Counted from the stretch's first letter, positions 23,982 to 34,200 are shown. The stretch is 49,208 nt of DNA from JAFGPL01 sp963781805 (GCA_963781805.1 CAWAHF010000002.1:1-49208), one strand, 5' to 3'. Made by a program: numbers and translations. The notes: generated by a model from the sequence alone, not told the origin.

Positions 23982-25784
23982 ATGGAAATAAATACAGAAG
24001 AAAGAGAAATTCTCCAAAAAAGATTCAGGGATTACATCTCAGAGCGTAATAAAGGTAAGGAGTGTCATGATGGTATTGGCATTATGGTTTATCCCGTTGT
24101 ATTTGATATCGATAATGGTCAGCAACATCAAATTAAAGCAGTTATCGAAGAAATCAGAACGGATTTCGATTATCTTGAAAACAAACCAAAGCCAGAGTTA
24201 CCAGTAGCATATTTTTCGGTCAGTGGCTTCGTTGGTCGCAAAGTACTCCAGAACGTCACGGAGCACACTGGACTCATTGTAATCGATATAGATAAGAAAG
24301 ATAATCCCGGCACTGACATTAACGAACTCAAAAACAGGTTTGGACGAGACAAGCATATTTTGGCTTGTTTCAGGTCTCCCAGTGGTGGCATTAAAGCGGT
24401 TTTTAATACCAGCATACAGGATAAACAGCACCATAAGGTATATTTCCATGCTATCAGCCAATATGTCTTGGCAACATACCCGGAAATAACCAAGATAGAT
24501 ACCAGTGGTTCAAATATCAACAGAGCATGTTTTATGCCCTATGATGCCAATGCCTACTACAACCCGTATTGCTTTAAATATTGTCTTGATGACCAACAAA
24601 TCACTGAAATAACTCAGGAAATAAAAACAAAGAAATTATACATTAATTCACTTAAACCAATACTTGAAGTAGATGACTATTCATTTGATGACCACTATGA
24701 AAATATTCTATATCTACTTAAAAACCGGACATCAATGGGTATAGGGGCACAAAAGCGGACATCAGTGGGTATGGGTGAAAATCTTGATTCTACTTTACCG
24801 GATATAGATACTGATGAAAAGCGGACATCATTGGGTATAGGCTCTGATAGTGATTCTATTACCTCAAGTGATGCTTTAAGTGAAAAGCGGACATCAGTGG
24901 GTATAGGGTCGACTTCAATGGATAATTCTGTCGATAAAAAGCGGACATCAGTGGGTTTATATGACTGCGTCTTTAATAAATATAGGTTTAATAATATAGA
25001 TAAGTATATAATGAGTACTGATGTCCCCTTTTTTGAAATGGCATTATGGAGACATAGTTATCCCCATAAACTGGATTACCAAACTCATATCGATGAAAAT
25101 TATTTCAAAGACAACACACAAAAACCACTGAGTACAGAAAATACCGTGGGTTTTGAAGATATAGATGGCTTGTACTTTTGTGAGGTTAAAATACCGGAGG
25201 ATGGTATAAAAATTGGATTCCGACACAGGACACTTGCGAGTTTTTCAATGAAACTCATTTTCAATAATCCTTTCTGTTACCCCAAGAGACTCGTTGAGCA
25301 TATGCAGTACATAAACAACAAGTACTGCCTTGACCCCCATCCAAAAAGCAATCCCAAACCCAGTGATGAAGAAGTCCGGAATATCGTCATGTATAACTAT
25401 CAGAAATTCATTTGCGGTGAACTTGATTTCAACAAGGCGATTCGGAAAAACAATAAAAACACAGGCGTAATGAAAAAATATGTGTTTCGCTCACGCCAAT
25501 ATGTGGATATATGCGGTTCTTACACCAAGCAGAGAGGGCATCAATACTTTACTACGGGCAGACTGGACAAGAATGTCAGAAGATATGCGGAAGCCATTAA
25601 ATCACTTAAGACCGGCACGAAGATAACCTATAAGAAAATTGCAAAAGAACTCGACATGACCGAAAGACATCTGCGAAGAATTCGTGGAGATATTAACTAT
25701 CAAGAATTTTTTGAAATTCAAGATAAACTGATTAAAGATTACAACGCAAGTCTGAAGAAAACCATTGATACGTACTGGACATAG
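23982..25784 (+). CDS. VirE-N/BT4734-type protein with internal repeats, 600 aa
   Basis: Residues about 50-190 match the BT4734/VirE N-terminal domain: AYFSVSGFVGRKVLQNVTEH, TGLIVIDIDKKDNP, ILACFRSPSGGIKAVFNTS, and DTSGSNINRACFMPYD. These proteins occur with primase-like functions on Bacteroidota mobile elements. A linker (about 248-330) carries five KRTSxG-type repeats. A second domain (TDVPFFEMALWRH onward) follows, and the C-terminus has a helix-turn-helix-like stretch (KKIAKELDMTERHLRRIRGD). I start at ATG 23982 (MEINTEEREIL), after the hairpin, rather than at an upstream in-frame non-ATG codon at 23952. Likely a replication or mobilisation factor. No primase active site identified. Confidence 0.7.
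   Translation: MEINTEEREILQKRFRDYISERNKGKECHDGIGIMVYPVVFDIDNGQQHQIKAVIEEIRTDFDYLENKPKPELPVAYFSVSGFVGRKVLQNVTEHTGLIVIDIDKKDNPGTDINELKNRFGRDKHILACFRSPSGGIKAVFNTSIQDKQHHKVYFHAISQYVLATYPEITKIDTSGSNINRACFMPYDANAYYNPYCFKYCLDDQQITEITQEIKTKKLYINSLKPILEVDDYSFDDHYENILYLLKNRTSMGIGAQKRTSVGMGENLDSTLPDIDTDEKRTSLGIGSDSDSITSSDALSEKRTSVGIGSTSMDNSVDKKRTSVGLYDCVFNKYRFNNIDKYIMSTDVPFFEMALWRHSYPHKLDYQTHIDENYFKDNTQKPLSTENTVGFEDIDGLYFCEVKIPEDGIKIGFRHRTLASFSMKLIFNNPFCYPKRLVEHMQYINNKYCLDPHPKSNPKPSDEEVRNIVMYNYQKFICGELDFNKAIRKNNKNTGVMKKYVFRSRQYVDICGSYTKQRGHQYFTTGRLDKNVRRYAEAIKSLKTGTKITYKKIAKELDMTERHLRRIRGDINYQEFFEIQDKLIKDYNASLKKTIDTYWT
24723..24957 (+). repeat. Five in-frame copies of a KRTSxG-coding repeat
   Basis: The unit AAGCGGACATCAGTGGGTAT recurs with its CGGACATCA core at 24726, 24756, 24822, 24888 and 24942. 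The spacings are 30, 66, 66 and 54 bases, all multiples of three, so each encodes (K)RTS-V/M/L-G. The spacers differ in sequence and are Ser/Asp-rich. The DNA unit is far better conserved than the spacers. A 17-base inverted near-copy of the fifth unit (one mismatch) lies at 25017-25033. Confidence 0.85.
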
Positions 25785-25879
25785 GTAAGGATATACTTGA
25801 AAATCGCCCAAACATTTTAATAAACCCAGTACCAGATAACAGTGAAGACCAGAATCTGGGTCTTAGTGACGAAGAAATA

Positions 25880-26101
25880 ATGAACATCTATCACAGGGTA
25901 TATTCAAATATCCTCAATGAACTGAGTTCCGAGAAGAAGTGTCAACTGGAGTCCATATTCTCGTCAAAAATCAGGTCTTTTAAGGCAAAGGAGCAACGGA
26001 TATTATTCAAAGATGCCAGCGAGGTAAGTGATGATGACTACTGGCTACATTGGTCTTTGGAAAGCCAATTACTTAATCTTATAACTGAAATAAAAGCATG
26101 A
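25880..26101 (+). CDS. Small hypothetical protein, 73 aa, possibly longer upstream
   Basis: A small charged helical protein (NIYHRVYSNILNELSSEKKC, DDYWLHWSLESQLLNLI). The frame is open back to 25769 with plausible coding content (GKDILENRPNILINPVPDNS) but no ATG, GTG or TTG start. So either this is the tail of a longer gene joined to the preceding one by a frameshift, or it uses the ATG at 25880. Its TGA overlaps the ATG of the broken ORF at 26098. Confidence 0.45.
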   Translation: MNIYHRVYSNILNELSSEKKCQLESIFSSKIRSFKAKEQRILFKDASEVSDDDYWLHWSLESQLLNLITEIKA

Positions 26102-26364
26102 AAACAACAGTAACATCTCAATGAGACAAGATTATCGACACCCTGCATAATCTTGTCCGGCACAGCATCACCCATGAAGAGAGTTACCTTAAGACCATTC
26201 CATAGATATACTATTTGGGGTTTGGGAATCTCACCAAATTTACTGAAGATTATCGGGCAAAGTTTCCGGAAGAATTTTCCAGACGATTTGGGAATGTTCC
26301 TACTGATCAGGTAATCACAGAATTTCAAGCAAGGAGTGGGGAGTTGTTTGACTTGTCATTTTAA
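26098..26364 (+). pseudogene. Small gene with two in-frame stops
   Basis: An ATG at 26098 overlaps the previous stop (ATGA). The frame reads MKTTVTSQ, TGA (26122-26124), DKIIDTLHNLVRHSITHEES, TAG (26203-26205), then GFGNLTKFTEDYRAKFPEEF and on to TAA at 26362. Coding character continues through both stops, including the regular pattern of charged and hydrophobic residues. This suggests an 88-codon gene killed by two nonsense mutations. Family not recognised. Confidence 0.5.
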
Positions 26365-26388
26365 TTCCTGTTGATTGATAAACCAGAA

Positions 26389-26416
26389 GGTGCAATGAAA
26401 GTTGCGCCCTTTTTTT
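26389..26416 (+). terminator. Rho-independent terminator
   Basis: Stem GGTGCAA (26389-26395) pairs with TTGCGCC (26402-26408, one G-T pair) around a six-base loop, and a run of seven T follows. It closes the 22.6-26.4 kb block. Confidence 0.75.
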
Positions 26417-26587
26417 ATCAATTTATCATTCATTAATATTAATAATTAATTGATAATAAATATTTTAACATGTCCAAATTCTCCCGTATTTCCAAATTTC
26501 TATCTATGCTTGAAAGTATATGTACTGCTCGGGTTCATTTGAGATTTTTGATTTAGTTTTGGTATTATATCACCAAAATCATTAAGC

Positions 26588-27232
26588 ATGAACCCAAAAC
26601 CTACCCCTAAGAATGTTGACCATCTTTATGTCACCAAGGCAAAGGAAAGTTTTAAGTCTAGATTGGATCTTCTTCTGTTTATGAGAATCACCAATGGTTA
26701 TTATGACCGAATCACCGAACAGGAACTTGATAATTTCAGAATTGAGGAAAATGGTGAAGTTTTAGCTGAATATATCAATATTTATTGGCAAAAAGAAGAT
26801 TATAAAAATGGTATCGTCCGGGGAAAGAATATCGATGAAACCTACCACGAAATGAAGGAGTGGCGGGAGAATAATAAGGAGAATATTGACACCCTTTTGG
26901 ATCATTACGTGAATGACACTTTCGAAAAAGTATTCCCCCGGAAAGAATTTGAAGATTTTTTAGACGAAAAAAAGGAATGCCATTACTGCCATATTAACAA
27001 AGAACAGATCGATGTGCTGATCGAAAAAAGGAAACTGAACAAAAAGAAACATACTCGTGGCTGGTCATTGGAGATTGACCGGATAAAACCGAATCATGAG
27101 TACACTAGAGCAAATTGTGTCTGGTGCTGCTATTGGTGCAACAATGCCAAAACCGATGAATTTTCATATGATGAGTTCATAAAAATTGGTGAGGTTATAA
27201 AATCTATTTGGGATGAAAGACTTCATAGTTAA
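26588..27232 (+). CDS. HNH endonuclease, 214 aa
   Basis: A metal-dependent DNA endonuclease. The C-terminal third holds the HNH signature: CHYCH, then WSLEIDRIKPNHEYTRANCV and WCCYWCNNAKTDEF, giving the Cys pairs, the catalytic-type D/H position and the Asn. The N-terminal 120 residues are helical and charged with no known domain, probably for recognition or regulation. The gene overlaps the agmatine-deiminase-family gene by 20 bases, so the two are coexpressed. It lies just past a terminator, so the pair forms its own transcript. Note that the catalytic His typical of HNH is replaced by Asp-Arg (EIDRI), as in many HNH members. Confidence 0.8.
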   Translation: MNPKPTPKNVDHLYVTKAKESFKSRLDLLLFMRITNGYYDRITEQELDNFRIEENGEVLAEYINIYWQKEDYKNGIVRGKNIDETYHEMKEWRENNKENIDTLLDHYVNDTFEKVFPRKEFEDFLDEKKECHYCHINKEQIDVLIEKRKLNKKKHTRGWSLEIDRIKPNHEYTRANCVWCCYWCNNAKTDEFSYDEFIKIGEVIKSIWDERLHS

Positions 27233-28262
27233 TCGGAAGACTTTGCCCGATTGGTCTCCGTGCCATTCTCATGTCATGGTTTACCCTTATAAGATGAGTG
27301 GCAGGAATCAACTTCTTCCTTTGTACCACTATCTATTGACAATAATTCCGAATGATATTGAAATCAGATTATTGGTTAAAAATTCCGAAGAAGCTGGGAA
27401 AGTTTTGAAAAAAGCGATCCCGGAAAATTTCAATATAGACAGAATAAAATTTATGGAATTCCCTGATCTCTTCGATATTTGGATAAGAGATTATGCTCCG
27501 TTGACAACCGTTGACATGGATATGCTCATCCCGGTTAAATTTGAATATTCTCCATCATATCTGGATAATAAGTACCGGAAGTACATTCAACGTGATAATG
27601 AGATCGGAGAAATTCTTGGAAAAGAATTGATAAGCGAGGGTATACGGTCGATCTATTTTAATTGGGATATGGGAAATCTGACACATAACGGTCAGGGAAC
27701 GGTAATCATCACCAATCGACTAATTGCAGATAACCAGAACATAAGTATTGATCATGAACTTAAATCGATGCTATATATCTTGTGTGGATTCTCGAATATT
27801 GTGTTCATCCCGGTCGAACCTCATGATGAGACAGGACATGTCGATGGGATGGTCAGGTTTATCGATGAGCACGTATTGGTTGTTGGATCCTACCTTCCCG
27901 GATCGCACAATTTTAAGTTCATGGAAAATCTGGCAGAAAGTCTTAGAAAAGACCTTGGTGACGGTTTCAAGATAATTCGGCTCCAGAATGGTCAACCTGA
28001 AGATATCAAATCCGATGGAGTCAGCAGTGCTTATGGGAATCATATGAATTTCATGAGGATCAACGACACAATATTTTTCCCATATTACAGTGCTGAGGTT
28101 TCCGAAAAGCCGATGCAGGAGTTCATATCGGTGTTAGCCAAGAACAATTTGCCAATCGAAGTAATTCCCATTGATTTATCGGAGACTACAGATTTAGCGA
28201 GATTGGGTGGGGTGCTCAATTGCATAACGTGGGAGACTTATAAACAAGAAAAACCGGCATGA
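27213..28262 (+). CDS. Agmatine deiminase / peptidylarginine-deiminase (PAD_porph) family protein, 349 aa
   Basis: A guanidino-group-modifying enzyme that hydrolyses agmatine or arginine side chains through a cysteine. Visible motifs are WIRDYAPLTT near 89, NWDMGNLTHNGQGT near 149, HDETGHVDGMVRF near 203 (His-x-Asp of the site) and GGVLNCITWE with the presumed catalytic Cys near 336. The length is close to bacterial agmatine deiminases (about 350-370). The start lies inside the end of the HNH gene (20-base overlap), a strange partner for a polyamine enzyme. No other polyamine-pathway genes are near. It may act on a protein substrate or be an adapted effector. Family clear, substrate unknown. 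Confidence 0.85.
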   Translation: MKDFIVNRKTLPDWSPCHSHVMVYPYKMSGRNQLLPLYHYLLTIIPNDIEIRLLVKNSEEAGKVLKKAIPENFNIDRIKFMEFPDLFDIWIRDYAPLTTVDMDMLIPVKFEYSPSYLDNKYRKYIQRDNEIGEILGKELISEGIRSIYFNWDMGNLTHNGQGTVIITNRLIADNQNISIDHELKSMLYILCGFSNIVFIPVEPHDETGHVDGMVRFIDEHVLVVGSYLPGSHNFKFMENLAESLRKDLGDGFKIIRLQNGQPEDIKSDGVSSAYGNHMNFMRINDTIFFPYYSAEVSEKPMQEFISVLAKNNLPIEVIPIDLSETTDLARLGGVLNCITWETYKQEKPA

Positions 28263-28282
28263 GGATATTTCCTTCATACCGG
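28254..28282 (+). terminator. Imperfect hairpin at the end of the deiminase gene
   Basis: CCGG (28254-28257) and an ATGA-containing arm pair with TCAT and CCGG (28279-28282), with mismatches. It overlaps the stop codon. No strong T run follows, so its strength as a terminator is doubtful. Confidence 0.35.
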
Positions 28283-28372
28283 ATTTCTATGTGATTTCAT
28301 GATTTTCTTATTTATGTATAAATGAATGCATTATACTTTGAACTTCATAGGTCGCATTTTAAAGTTGTCGAC

Positions 28373-29029
28373 TTAGGGATCAAATTTCCTTCGTCCTTGA
28401 TCAGAATCAAATTTTCTGATTTTAAAATTCTTCATTTCTGAATCAGACAATTCTATCAGCATTTTGAACTCATCGCAACAAGATTCGGCTTCCGATTGGT
28501 TCTCGAAGGGTTCACTCATTAGATTAACGATTTTCTTTGTGTCCTTGAACATGTATCTACCTTCAAAAATGAACTTTTCTCTGGGTTTCTTTAATGCTGC
28601 TTCTTTTCTTTTTTTAGCCAAAGTTTCCTGCCTTTTCTCATTCCCACATTCTGGACAACCGTGTCCCCTTAAATGTAAATCAACCCTTTGATAGAAATCA
28701 CCATGAATTTTACAGGATATTGTCACCAAATCCAATTTCTTGGTTTCATGACTATAACTACATTTTGAATAATCGTACTTATCACCATGAATTTCAAGGC
28801 ACTTTTGAAGGAATTCTTCTCTGGTATGTCGTTTTTTAGCACAATAAGGACAATGTGCCCCAGATAGATGAAAATTTGGATTCTGATAAAAAACTCCATG
28901 TCTAGAACAAATTATTGGCACCTTTTTATTGCCACTCTTGTACTTGACTTGAGAATAATCATATGTGTCACCGTGAATAAGCCTTGCTTTTCCGATGAAT
29001 ATTTCAGTTTTATATTTACTGATTCGCAT
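28373..29029 (-). CDS. Protein with tandem zinc-ribbon repeats (DUF723-like), 218 aa
   Basis: Two consecutive copies of a 55-60 residue unit. Each has HGDxYDYS, then I-x-C-x2-HG-x-F-Y-Q, then HL-x-G-x2-CP-x-C. In copy one: HGDTYDYSQVKY, ICSRHGVFYQNPNFHLSG and CPYC. In copy two: HGDKYDYSKCSY, SCKIHGDFYQ and CPEC. The Cys/His pattern would bind zinc. Such repeats, which I associate with DUF723, occur in phages and mobile elements, often next to nuclease domains. The C-terminal 75 residues are charged, with no visible nuclease motif. Function uncertain; nucleic-acid binding is likely. Confidence 0.65.
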   Translation of the reverse strand: MRISKYKTEIFIGKARLIHGDTYDYSQVKYKSGNKKVPIICSRHGVFYQNPNFHLSGAHCPYCAKKRHTREEFLQKCLEIHGDKYDYSKCSYSHETKKLDLVTISCKIHGDFYQRVDLHLRGHGCPECGNEKRQETLAKKRKEAALKKPREKFIFEGRYMFKDTKKIVNLMSEPFENQSEAESCCDEFKMLIELSDSEMKNFKIRKFDSDQGRRKFDP

Positions 29030-29246
29030 ATTTGTATTTATTTAATTTTTCCCTACTTAAAGGCATCGGGTTTCCTTTTAAAATCCTAAAATGAAAGGCT
29101 CCTTTTGCACAATATATATAATTTTGTAACTATTTAATTATCTGATATTAGCAAAATATTGTGCCGGAATTAAGGACTTCGATTGTTTTCCATTTTTTAG
29201 TTATATTTAATTTTAAATCATCTTATTTTGATTAGCGAAATGCACC

Positions 29247-30143
29247 TCACAATTTGTAATATGCATCTCTATAGTTTTCAGGTCGAATAGGTTTCATCCA
29301 AGGTAAATTGACCTGTCCTTTGGAACGGACATATACCTTTTTTTCAAATACAAGTCCGTCTTTTGTGTAGGCTTTAAAAGGAAATTTATAACCATCCAAT
29401 GAGAGATCGATAGAAACATGACATTGACGAGTGGCAATGCTTAAAGCAAAGGGATTATCTGAATGATCCTCAAACATTATCTCAATCATCGTAGCCTTAT
29501 CTCTTATGGAATACCCAGTAGTAATCACTATATAATACCCTGATTTCATTTCCCGGAGAAGGTTCTCTTGAGGGGCAGGAATCATAAGGTGAAATGATCT
29601 ATTGTTATAAACGAGATAAAATATTCCGTTTTTGTTCCATTCACTATCCCAAAAGCCGTTGTCCGTGATATTCTGACCTTCGAATGAAATTGAAAAAAGA
29701 CCTTCTCTGGGATTAATATCTTGCAATCCAAATTCATAATCTGAAGAATCAGAAATGATTAAGCCAAACTCCTCTGAGTATCCAGCATGTTCGGCTATGA
29801 TCACCCCGTCTTCATTTACTCTATAACCCCTCAAAACGGTTTTTACAGGGCAGGGAATTAACAAATCCAGATAGGAGGAGTCACGATCTTCAGTGATTTC
29901 CGATTCAAGATCATTTGAGATAACTAGGATAGAATGCCCATCATCAGGAGTATATACATACCAGTTCTCAATTTCCGGGGGTAAAGGTATATGGTACAAT
30001 TTATCCATTGTTTCATTATTTTCTACTCCCTTCAAGTCAGATATGATTTCGGATTTTAGATGTAACATTTTACTAGTTTGGGAGCCTTTATTAGCTGCAT
30101 TTCTAGATACTTTAGATTTTTTATTATTATAATATTTTTTCAT
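29247..30143 (-). CDS. Hypothetical protein, 298 aa
   Basis: Not recognised. The N-terminus is Lys/Asn/Ser-rich and probably disordered (about 30 residues). The rest is strand-rich with many aromatic and acidic residues (FGLIISDSSDYEFGLQDINP, GYYIVITTGYSIRDKATMIE), suggesting a soluble beta-sandwich. No signal peptide. The start at ATG 30143 is followed by an A/T-rich stretch. It lies 200 bases upstream of the zinc-ribbon gene on the same strand, but the gap makes cotranscription doubtful. Confidence 0.55.
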   Translation of the reverse strand: MKKYYNNKKSKVSRNAANKGSQTSKMLHLKSEIISDLKGVENNETMDKLYHIPLPPEIENWYVYTPDDGHSILVISNDLESEITEDRDSSYLDLLIPCPVKTVLRGYRVNEDGVIIAEHAGYSEEFGLIISDSSDYEFGLQDINPREGLFSISFEGQNITDNGFWDSEWNKNGIFYLVYNNRSFHLMIPAPQENLLREMKSGYYIVITTGYSIRDKATMIEIMFEDHSDNPFALSIATRQCHVSIDLSLDGYKFPFKAYTKDGLVFEKKVYVRSKGQVNLPWMKPIRPENYRDAYYKL

Positions 30144-31048
30144 TTCAAAATTTTTTTTTCATTAGGTCTACCTTTTAATGGCGTAGACATTTTCCATTTG
30201 ATTTGAACTGGATTTCTGTTTCCAATTCACTCCACAACAGGACATAAGTTTCCTAGATACAGAACATTTGTTTCTGCAACATATTAAATACGAATAGTTT
30301 GTGGATTACTTACCGGTTTGACTGTTCCCTGATTTAAGGTGCTCGATTATTTTTCATGTTTATTTATTTTTAAGATTTAGAATTTACATTTCACGACAAG
30401 ACATACCTCTTCCATCTACGTATTCACCCTTGATACGCACCTCAACTTTCACCAAACTGTTTTAATGATTTTAATTAAAATGGATTGGGATTTTCCGGTT
30501 GCTTGAAACCGGAACGAAATTTAACTCAGGAAAGAAATTAGTCTTGTATTAAAAGAACGATCTTGCATCCTCGATCAACATTGCTCATCATTTCGATTTC
30601 GTTAACACTTATACGCAAAAAAAACAAAATTGTTACAAATTAACGTAACCTTATTCTTGATGGTTCGTACGGCAACTTTTCTTGATTGAAGACTTATTAA
30701 AATGCCTGATATTCTATTACATAGGAAGATTTAATGCCTTTAATGGTTTTCCAACCTTATCTTCCCAGTCATTTGGATTGTCAACTCCCGACTACCTCAT
30801 TCACAAAGGTCTACATAAATCCCACAATCTTCTTTAATATCCTGTCAACAATGGTTTTACGCTGAAGAAACGTTGGTTTCTCACCTTTAAGAAGTTCTTA
30901 GATTTCAAATATACACTTGTTATGTCAATGCTGATTTTATGACGTTTTAGACCTAGTTTAGTATTTGAGTTTATAAAAATGCACTCCAAACTCAATAGAT
31001 TCACAGCCAGATTTACTACTTTTAATTTTTCATTAAAATCCCTATAAA
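30144..31048. other. 900-base gap with gene remnants and a GC hairpin
   Basis: No intact gene. A strong hairpin, TTCCGGTT/AACCGGAA with a six-base loop, lies at 30493-30514, and a 14-base palindrome ATTTTAATTAAAAT at about 30466. On the minus strand, about 30740-30900, one frame reads GEKPTFLQRKTIVDRILKKI before stops, probably a decayed gene of unknown type. Otherwise nothing. Confidence 0.45.
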
Positions 31049-31216
31049 ATGGACAAAAAGTCCCTGTCCGAGCGAGATATCTGCACCAAATACATTACCC
31101 CAGCAATAGTAAATGCTGGCTGGGACACACATAAGCAACTACTGGAAGAGGTTAGTTTTACTGATGGTAAAATCCATGTCCGTGGAAGGATGACTGCAAA
31201 AGATAAAATGAATTAG
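31049..31216 (+). pseudogene. hsdR: HsdR (type I restriction subunit R) N-terminal stub, 55 codons
   Basis: ATG 31049 opens MDKKSLSERDICTKYITPAI, then NAGWD and VSFTDGKIHVRGRMTA, the characteristic N-terminus of type I restriction endonuclease R subunits (EcoEI-like). It stops at TAG 31214-31216, whereas full HsdR proteins are several hundred residues to over a thousand. No hsdM or hsdS lies nearby. The stub ends 20 bases before the Hma helicase start, so the Hma genes appear to have replaced a type I system or been inserted into its hsdR gene. Confidence 0.85.
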
Positions 31217-31236
31217 TATTATAACAGAATCAAAAT

Positions 31237-34200
31237 ATGGTCGAAACAGGACAAATAGTTAAAAATCTAATTCCTTCAGAACCAGTAACAATAAACAAGG
31301 TTCAAAAACTCGGTTCAATGGTTTCTCTGGCTTTTACTGGAGTGAATACTAATAGAGCAAACACAAAGGTAATTTCATTAGCTGATTACGAAAACCTTGA
31401 AGTCCTTACTAAAGAAGGTTCTTTTAACTTTACTGGTGACCCTGTTAAGTTTGCTTTGTTCGCTGAAGCTGAACGAATTAATTCAGCATATCAGTTTGAC
31501 CCACTTTTTGCCGTAAACTGTAGTATTGTTGACCCATTGCCACATCAGGTTGAAGCTGTATATAAGTTCTTGCTTCCATTGCCAAAAATCAGGTTTTTAC
31601 TTGCAGATGATACAGGTGCAGGTAAAACCATTATGACGGGACTATTGATAAAAGAATTGATGATGCGAGGTCTGCTGGAAAGAATATTGGTGATAACTCC
31701 CGGGGGTCTCACCAAGCAATGGCAGGAAGATGAAATGTATGCTAAATTCAACATCCAGTTCACTCTTGTTAATAGAAGTCTGTTCTCGTCAGACCCAAAT
31801 ATCTTTCATACATCACCAAGAATTGTTACATCCATCGATTTTATATCCAGAGAAGACATTCTAAATGTGGCAGTGAATTCCCACTGGGATATGATTGTTT
31901 TTGATGAAGCACATAAGTTGTCGGCTTATGATTATGGAACAAAGGTCTATAAATCCAAACGATATCAAGCTGCTCAAATGCTTTCCCAGCAATGTGAACA
32001 TCTACTACTTCTGACTGCAACACCTCATAGAGGTCGTACAGATACATTTAAAAAACTCTTACAGCTTCTTGATGAAGATATCTTTGCAACCGATGAGATT
32101 GCATCAGCAAGAGTAAAAGAGATTGAACACAATGGTATAAACAAGTTTTTCATCAGACGTTTGAAAGAGGACATGAAGAACTGGGAAGGCAAGCCATTAT
32201 TCAAAGAAAGATTCACTCGCACTGTTTCCTACAAGCTAACTCCAGAAGAAAAGGAATTGTATGATGCTGTCACCAATTACTTGACAAAGAAAAAAGAAGA
32301 GGCATCAGAGACAAATAATATACACGTTTCCTTGACTCTCACCGTAATGCAACGCAGGTTGGTTAGTTCTATATTTGCTATTAAAAACACTTTATTTAGA
32401 AGATGGAATGCACTTCAAGGCATTGTTGATGAAGTTAACAAAAACCCAAATCTTTGGTCACAACGACACAAATTAGAAGGCTTTGATATTGATGGAATTG
32501 ATGATTATGATGAATTGGGGGATGAGGAAAGAGATGCACTGGAAGATATATTATCTGACCCAAGGAAATTCAAATTATTCACCACAGCAAAGAGTTTGCA
32601 GGAGATACAGGAAGAGGCACGTGAAGTAAAACGGCTTTTCGAGATGGCAGATAACCTTTATAAGAAGAACCAAGAAGAACAAAAATTCAAGGAACTTCAA
32701 AAAATGCTGGTCTCTCAAAAAGTAATAGATGGTGAGAAACTCGTAATATTCACTGAGCATAAAGACACCCTGTATTATTTGGAAGAAAGATTAGCTAAAA
32801 GCAGTGGATATAAAGTCGCTACTATTCATGGTGGGAAATCAGTTGATGAAAGACGGGAAGCACAATGGAGTTTTGCTACTCCTGAAACACAAATCCTTAT
32901 TGGGACTGATGCTGCTGGAGAAGGTATAAACCTTCAGTTTTGTCGTTTGCTGATTAATTGGGACATTCCTTGGAATCCAAATCGCTTGGAGCAACGCATG
33001 GGTCGTATTCATCGCTATGGACAGAAGAAAGATGTTCTTGTATTTAACATGGTTGCCAGCAATACACGTGAAGGTCAGGTCTTGGAGAGATTGCTCGGTA
33101 AACTCGATATTATTCGTGAAGGCTTGGGGGATGATAGAGTATATGATGTTATTCAAGATGTTCTGGAAGACGTAAGTCTGGAAGAAGTAATGAATTCGGT
33201 TTTGATTGGGAAAAAATCTAAACTCGATGATTTTCTTTCACAGGATGATGAACAACTTAAAGCCAAATTCAGCGAAAAAATAACTGAACAAAAAGAAAAG
33301 CTGGCTCATAGTACAGTTGACTATAAAGATGCCAGAATCTTGAAGGAACATTCTGATGAGAGGCGGCTTCAACCCATATACATCCGACTATTCTTTGAGA
33401 AAGCATTCAAACAGGTTGGTGGAGAATATACAGAAATCCGACAGTCGATATATCGAATTGATAAATTACCAGAACAATTAGCTCAGGCTCTAAAACAAGA
33501 CTATAACATCTTTGCTGATACTATTCGACAAATCCAGTTCTGTTTTGACAAACAAATCTTTCTTGAATATCTGAATATTGGGGACTTAGGAAAGGTTCAT
33601 TATATCAATCCAAGTAATCCATTATTCGACAGTTTAATAAAGATAGTCAGGAATAAATATCGGGAAGAAATGCTGAAAGGAACGGTTTTGATATCACCAG
33701 TTGACAGTCAAGAGTATTTTGCGTTTTTCGTCAAATCCCAAATAACAGATAACAGAACCAATAAGAATATTGACAGCATTGCTGACGAACGTTTGATGCT
33801 TATCCAAAAAACTGTTGATGGTGATTTTAATGTGACATCTGCTGCCAAATTCATTGATTTGCACCCACCTGCAATGTTTGCCAAACCAATTGAACCTCCT
33901 GCTGTAATTAACAACGAAGCTGTGGTAGAATGGTGTTTTAATAGTGTTACTCTTCAACAATACGAAGAAACTCAAATCCATGTGACCAAGGATGCTGAAA
34001 GACGAAAAGACTACCTTGAAACTGCTTTTACGCATGTTATTATGGATTTGCAGATTCAGATACAGGAGCTTCAAGGGAAAGTTTTGGTTGGTGATACACG
34101 TGCACAGGAAAAGATTATAAAGAAGCAAGAACGTATAAATGAACTTATAGATAAGAAATCCTGTCGATTGGCGAGTCTTAAATTAATGACCCAGCTTGCA

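Noticed and set aside
24723..24957. Repeat array as a CRISPR
   Set aside because: Spacings vary (30-66 bases), units are about 20 bases and lie within an open reading frame, and no cas genes are present.
33694..34128. Minus-strand open frame of 144 codons within the helicase gene
   Set aside because: It lies entirely inside a gene with strong motifs and is hydrophobic and Phe-rich, as expected for an antisense shadow.
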